Assembly: GCA_001574975.1 (NCBI GenBank)
Contig: KQ965790.1
Coordinates: 128,313 to 192,312, forward strand
Reading direction: 5' to 3'
DNA: 64,000 nt
Source of the DNA: Gonapodya prolifera JEL478
Taxonomy: Eukaryota > Monoblepharomycota > Monoblepharidomycetes > Monoblepharidales > Gonapodyaceae
Shown: piece after piece, positions 59,405-64,000 of the stretch
How the letters are laid out: the number at the start of each line of letters is the position of its first letter
Numbering within the stretch: the first letter of the stretch is position 1
Translations under genes and position numbers: made by a program
Notes under the pieces: generated by a model
Seen by the model: the letters and a program-made list of their open reading frames with translations, nothing else
The model's database searches: none
What the model was told of the DNA's origin: nothing

Positions 59405-62315
59405 ATGGCCTCCGCCTCAGCAGCGTCCTTTGCTGAGGTTGCAATCCCTGCACTTTGTTCCGCACGACACTTCGCTCGCTTACACACCTCCACTCGCCAC
59501 ACCACGATGAAGCGCATCACCACGCGATCCCACACGGGATTCACTGACGTCAGCCGCGCAGCTGTCCACGGCAGCGTCGCCAGCGGAGGCAGGGGCGAGC
59601 GGGACACGCAGGCAGCCAGATATGCGGGGAACGCTCTCGAGATGGACGATGCCCACGCGCTGCTGGAGCGGAAACCCCACAGCGGGCATCAGAGCTTCTC
59701 GTCGGTGGAGGTCGTGTTTCCAGCAAGTCGGAAAGCGGCTGGTGGAACTGTTCCCAACAATCCAGGCGGAGAAGAGTCACAGGGGCAACTCCATTCCGCA
59801 GCAATAATAGCTTCTCCACCCGTAAATGGGGCACTCCGAAACGGATGGACCAACGAGCCGGAACACGTTGTCGACGTCGAATCGTCCATCGGGCGCACCG
59901 CGACGACGTTGCTCAACGGACGACCACTGGCAGGACGAACCAATTTCGTAACACAGCTGTTTGAGCGGCGTGTCAGCAATCGAAGCGCCAGTCTGGACGC
60001 AGCGGTGCTCGATGAGAACCAGACGGCCGCTGACGAGCTGAGCGCCGCTGACTGGGACACGAACCGCCGAGATCGATTTGCAGAGGCAGAGGGGGAGGGC
60101 GAGAGGGAGGGTGGTGGAGAGACTCGTGGGATAAATGACTCGGCCCGCGGTCGCGACGGTGAACATTTGGCGGGCGGCGGGGTAACTTCAAGCGAGCCCA
60201 AATTGGCCAAAGACGATACAGTACGTACATATCCATCGAAGTGGAGTTCTGCAGTCTTGGAGTCCTGGGGAATTAAGTTTCCATGGATGTGGAGTTTTTT
60301 TGGGGGGGAATTTCCTTGAACGTGGAGTGTTCGAGTGTTGGAGTCTGATACTTCCATGTACGTGGAGTCTTGTGCATGGAGTTTTGTCCGAAGTTCCATT
60401 GACGTGGAGTCGTGTGCAAATGTCCAATGACGTGCACTTTTGGAGTCTTGTGCGAATTCCATGGATATAGTCTTGGAGTCCCTGCGCGAATTTCCATGAC
60501 CGTCGATCCTCACCCTCACACATTTGTTCCCACCCCGCTCCCCTGCCCCTGCCCTCAAGATGCCCCCCACCGTCCGCCGCGCCTTTCTACTCGGCCTCTT
60601 CCTCGCCACGGTCCAGGTCCTGTTCGCATTTATCCTCTTCAGCTCAATCATTGTCGCCCTCACGCGGTCTGAGAGAAAAGCCGAAACGTCAGGCGGGTCT
60701 ACGGCAGTTGTTACGGTGAGTGATGGTCAGGGGGAGGGGGAGAGCAGGAGAGGGAAGAGGGGGAGAGGGAAGAGGGCAGTTGGCAGAGGGCGGTTGTGAA
60801 GATAACATTGCCTGACACCTGGGCTGCCCTTTCCCCACAGGAACGCGACATGGTCCTGAAACTGTACACCTTGGCGTACCTCTTCGTACAAATGTTTGAG
60901 TTCTGGATGTACTTGAGCTCGGTAAGCTTGTGCAAGGTGTGTCCGGTCGCTTGGCTGCCATGGGGCTTACCGGGCCACCGCACTTTCACCATGGATGCAG
61001 GTCACAACCTCAAACCAAGCCGAACTGTAAGTTTCGTTTTTTTGTCCTGCCCGGCCCATGCACTCAAACACCCAACCGCCCCCCCCCCCCCTTACCACTC
61101 CCAACAGCCTCGGCCACGCCTTCCTCGCAATTATCAACTGGGTCCTCTCCGGTCTCATGACCTACGAAGACTTCCTGCTCCGCGCCGACCTTCACCAGAT
61201 CTACCCCGACCTGAACTACTACGGCCTCGACCGCCTCTCCCGCGTCGTCACCATCTTCTCGGTCGGGGTAAATACAATTGGAGGTGTGGTCTGGATTTAT
61301 GTGACGTGGAAGCTGTATTTCAGACTGGGGTGGAGGATTTTTGTGTACAATGGCGCCAGTACGAGAGTGAAGCGTGAGTCGCACCGGCCTCTGAGTAACC
61401 CGCGTTGTACTCACGGCCATATCGACAGGCCTCATATCCGTCACGAACATTTTCCAAGTTAGTATTGCCTGCGCCCTCATCCACTTCAACCCCATTTACG
61501 TTTAACCTTCCACCTTGCGCCCTTAAACCCTCACAACCACTGTCACCCCCCAACCACAGGTCCTCCTCAAAATCGACGTTCTCTTCCTCGTGCTTGTCTC
61601 GCTCTACTTCATCTTCCTCGTCGTCGTGCCCCAGATCTTCTTCGTCATGGCCACCGACGTCTTCTTTTTGGTGTTTTATATCGGCGGGACGTGGTTGTTG
61701 TATTCGTTGGGGAACAGCGCGGTGAGTTTTTTATTTTTTATTTGGATTTTTGCTTCGCTTGCTCAGGGATTCGAGAGCGCAGAGGCGGGTCCCCAGTGTG
61801 ACTTGACACTTGAGGTTTGATACTGGAGTTCTGCACGCTTGACTAACCCCACCACCCCCACCAGATCGCGGCTCGCTCTGTCGCCACGGTCACGCTGTTC
61901 TGCATCTGCTCCTGCGTCGTGTTCCTCAACAACGTGCTGTGCCTGTTCAGCCTCATGACCAGCGTCGCCGGCGTAAACCCAACTCCGTGGGAACGGAAAG
62001 TACAGTTTGTTATGTTGGTCAGCGGTGAGTTGAACACACGAGCCCCTTGGTAACCATAGCGTCACACTCTCCGCCCGCCCGGCCCCCTGTGACCGTGTAG
62101 GCTGCGCTTCCATTGTCGCCCTCGTTGTGACAGCAATCTTTGGCGGCGTCAACGCCTACATATTCGCGATTTATCCCGGAGGTAATCTGTCCTGTGTTGT
62201 TCCGACTTCTCACAACGTGGATCACCCTTCTCACCCCCACCTCGCACGCACTGCACCACCAGATTCCACAAAGGCGAGAAATACCCTGACGTCGATTGAA
62301 TGGTCGCTTATTTAA
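59405..62315 (+). CDS. multi-pass membrane protein of unknown family (copy 2, intact)
   Basis: Ten exons; from 60560 on they are 60560-60715, 60841-60921, 61001-61026, 61108-61373, 61429-61457, 61560-61721, 61865-62024, 62101-62181 and 62263-62315. The first exon, to 60220, encodes a 270-residue soluble head with AVHGSVASGG, MDDAHALLERKPHSGH and PKLAKDDT. Then about seven hydrophobic helices: FLLGLFLATVQVLFAFILFS, KLYTLAYLFVQMFEFWMYLS, LGHAFLAIINWVLSGLM, GVNTIGGVVWIYVTWKLYF, DVLFLVLVSLYFIFLVVVPQ, CICSCVVFLNNVLCLFSLM, SIVALVVTAIFGGVNAYIFA. About 609 aa if ATG 59405 is the start (59363, 59507 and 59641 are alternatives). Topology is reminiscent of a 7TM sensor, but I recognise no family. Confidence 0.75.
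60230..60505 (+). repeat. intronic minisatellite, period about 30-42 bp
   Basis: Inside intron 60221-60559 of the membrane-protein gene, about seven degenerate units of the form TTCCATGNACGTGGAGTCTT followed by a variable spacer with GTGCGAA or GTCCGAAG. Unit starts are near 60280, 60311, 60351, 60396, 60428, 60460 and 60495. Confidence 0.75.
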
Positions 62316-62805
62316 GCATGGAAAACGGTGTGGAGGACCGAATTTCGTGCTTTTGTTTATTTACTTCATACCAATTTGATTATTATTTTCGCTATTCCGC
62401 CATATATAGTATGGTGAAGCGAGGCACTCGTCTCTTTGAATTTTCCTTGTGGCTGACAGAAGACAGACCCGGAACGGGATTCTGTAAGGGAGAATGACAT
62501 CATCTTCCTATCAACCTGCAATTGATGATTGAGAATAAAAGATAGGATGCCTGACTGACATGGCCCAAGAAAAATAAGTAATAAATTTCTGTATGTGCTC
62601 TACGATCTCTTTCAATTAACTAATTGGTTATCTTTACGTGTCGTGAGCTAATTTGATAACACCACTGGAGTTTTGCTACTTATGGTGCAGGGGAGGTTTA
62701 AGCTCCTTGACATCACTTCCTGTGATTGTAGTACGATGGTGAAATACATGTGTGTGTCTAACATAAATTAAGTTGTGAAAGTCTGAGTTCAGACTGAGCA
62801 ATGAA
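62316..62805. other. AT-rich intergenic spacer between convergent paralogues
   Basis: About 490 bp between two stop codons, strongly AT-rich; no gene. Both 3' untranslated regions and polyadenylation signals are expected here (AATAAAA-like near 62533). Confidence 0.5.
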
Positions 62806-64000
62806 TTATACGAGCGACCACTCGACCGTCTTTTTCGAGCTTTTCTTACGTGTGATGGGTACTGAGAAAAAAGTGACCGGTCCCGAATAATGAGCAACCA
62901 ACTCGGACAAAAGCAACGCATTTGTCATCCTTACCTTCCGGGTATACGGTGAACAAATAAGCATTGTACGCACCCGCGACGGCCGTGACCACCAGTGCCG
63001 CGATACAGACGCACCCTTCATGAAAAGAGCCTGATCATCACGTGTGTCGTAACCGCGCCAAAAGGAAGAGACCTACCGGCAACAAGCATGACGATCTGCA
63101 CTTTGCGCTCCCACACGCTCGGGTTCGATCCCACGGTGCCCGTCATCAGGCTGTAGAGGCACAGCACCGTCGCGAGGAATTCAACGCACGAGGTGGTGCA
63201 GAAGAGCGTCATGGTGGCGGTCGAGCGGAATTCAATCTGGTAGAGACATTTGGGGGTTGTGGGGGGCGAGGGGGGCGAGGGTTCAACGGCGTCCCACCAC
63301 GAATGGCATATTGCACGAACGTGGTGCAGCTCACCGCATTCACGCCCAACGAGTACAGCATCCCGGTCCCGCCGAGGAAGAAGACGAGAAAGATGGTATC
63401 GGTAGCCATAACGAAGAAGAGTTGCGGGATCACGACGAGGAAGATGAAGAAGATGCTCACGAGGATGAGGAAGAGGACGTCGATTTTGAGGAGGACCTGG
63501 GTGGGGCAGAGTCGGTGTGTAAGGACACACGAGAGAAGTTTCAGATGGGGCGGGAGAGTCGTACCTGGAAGATGTTGAGGATTGACACGAGACCTGTTGG
63601 ATTTGAGAGGTAGTAAGTTTACTCCACGATATAACTTATCCTCGCTCTATGCATCACTCACGCTTCACGACCGTATTCGCGCCATTATACACATAAATCC
63701 TCCACCCCAGCCTAAAATACAGCTTCCACGACACGTAGCACCACACGACCACCCCAACTGAGTTGAGGGAGGCCGCAAGCAGGGTCAGGAGCCGCGTCAT
63801 CCGGTCCAGGCCGTAGTACTGCAGGTCGGGGAATAACTCGCGGAGGGACCGCCGGAGTGCGATGTCTTCGTAGGCCATGACGCCTGTGAGGATCCAGTTG
63901 GCAAAGACGAGGAAGACGTGGCCGAGGCTGGGGTGGGACGGAGGGGGTGGGCGTTAATGTGTGGGTGTGTGGGTGGAGGGAAGAGACAGGGGGGGGGGGG
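62806..64000 (-). CDS. multi-pass membrane protein of unknown family (copy 3), 5' end beyond window
   Basis: Third paralogue, partial. Reading from the window edge: LGHVFLVFANWILTGVMAYE, RELFPDLQYYGLDRMTRLLT, SVGVVVWCYVSWKLYFRLGW, RIYVYNGANTVVK, LLKIDVLFLILVSIFFIFLV, ATDTIFLVFFLGGTGMLYSL, TTSCVEFLATVLCLYSLMTG and NPSVWERKVQIVMLV; it ends TVEWSLV-stop at 62806. Exon structure matches the intact copy (intron after VVK, after FQ, after the SLG(V)NA exon). The final exon is more diverged than in the other copies (KKSSKKTVEWSLV). No lesion seen in the visible part, unlike copy 1. Confidence 0.75.

Noticed and set aside
59689-60663. 324-codon minus-strand open frame
   Set aside because: Antisense to the first exon of the intact membrane-protein gene and to its intron minisatellite; the plus frame is supported by the paralogue.

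Overview
The window is nuclear DNA of a zoosporic early-diverging fungus, most likely a chytrid. Nearly every gene is split by short GT..AG introns (mostly 50-110 bp, a few shorter). Protein families are fungal (sterol-glucosyltransferase-like enzyme, CE8 pectinesterase, fungal LMBR1 protein, NmrA reductase). Jouberin/AHI1, a ciliary transition-zone protein, and MCM9, which most Dikarya are reported to lack, both point to an early-branching flagellated lineage. The species is not identifiable from sequence alone.

Layout. 0-10 kb: dense housekeeping genes: 3' part of a WDR5/Swd3 WD40 gene, a secreted pectinesterase, TFIIB, an LMBR1-type membrane protein, and an F-box/leucine-rich gene with an apparent one-base frameshift. 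10.25-15.17 kb: a CpG-starved island holding a decayed multi-exon gene on the minus strand (in-frame stops, each one C-to-T step from a Gln codon) and a helix-turn-helix ORF; it behaves like an old mobile or silenced insertion. 15-27 kb: Jouberin, a histidine phosphatase, the mitochondrial phosphate carrier and a hotdog thioesterase, all on the minus strand. 24.4-30.2 kb also carries scattered MYND-finger gene pieces, several frame-broken. 30-44 kb: an LRR-TM-SH3 receptor-like gene, a RING protein with five repeated SUMO-interaction-like motifs, an NmrA reductase, and MCM9 with a long repetitive acidic tail. 43.5-52 kb: GRAM/UDP-glycosyltransferase gene, two hypothetical genes, an MFS transporter. 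54.8-56.7 kb: a glutathione S-transferase fused to a hemerythrin domain. 57.3-64 kb: three copies of an unrecognised multi-pass membrane protein, two of them head to head, one of these decayed.

Most interesting signal: a GC-rich, partly palindromic repeat family (about 15 units in six clusters). All six clusters lie inside introns, those introns are among the longest in the window (189-710 bp against a usual 50-110), and all clusters have the same orientation relative to transcription even though one host gene is on the opposite strand from the others. That pattern is what introner-like or otherwise splice-linked insertions would give.

Exon boundaries were read by eye from GT/AG sites and reading-frame continuity. 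For Jouberin, the carrier, the thioesterase, the LRR-SH3 gene, the GST-hemerythrin gene, the RING gene, the pectinesterase and the membrane protein at 59.4 kb, all exon lengths sum to an exact multiple of three.
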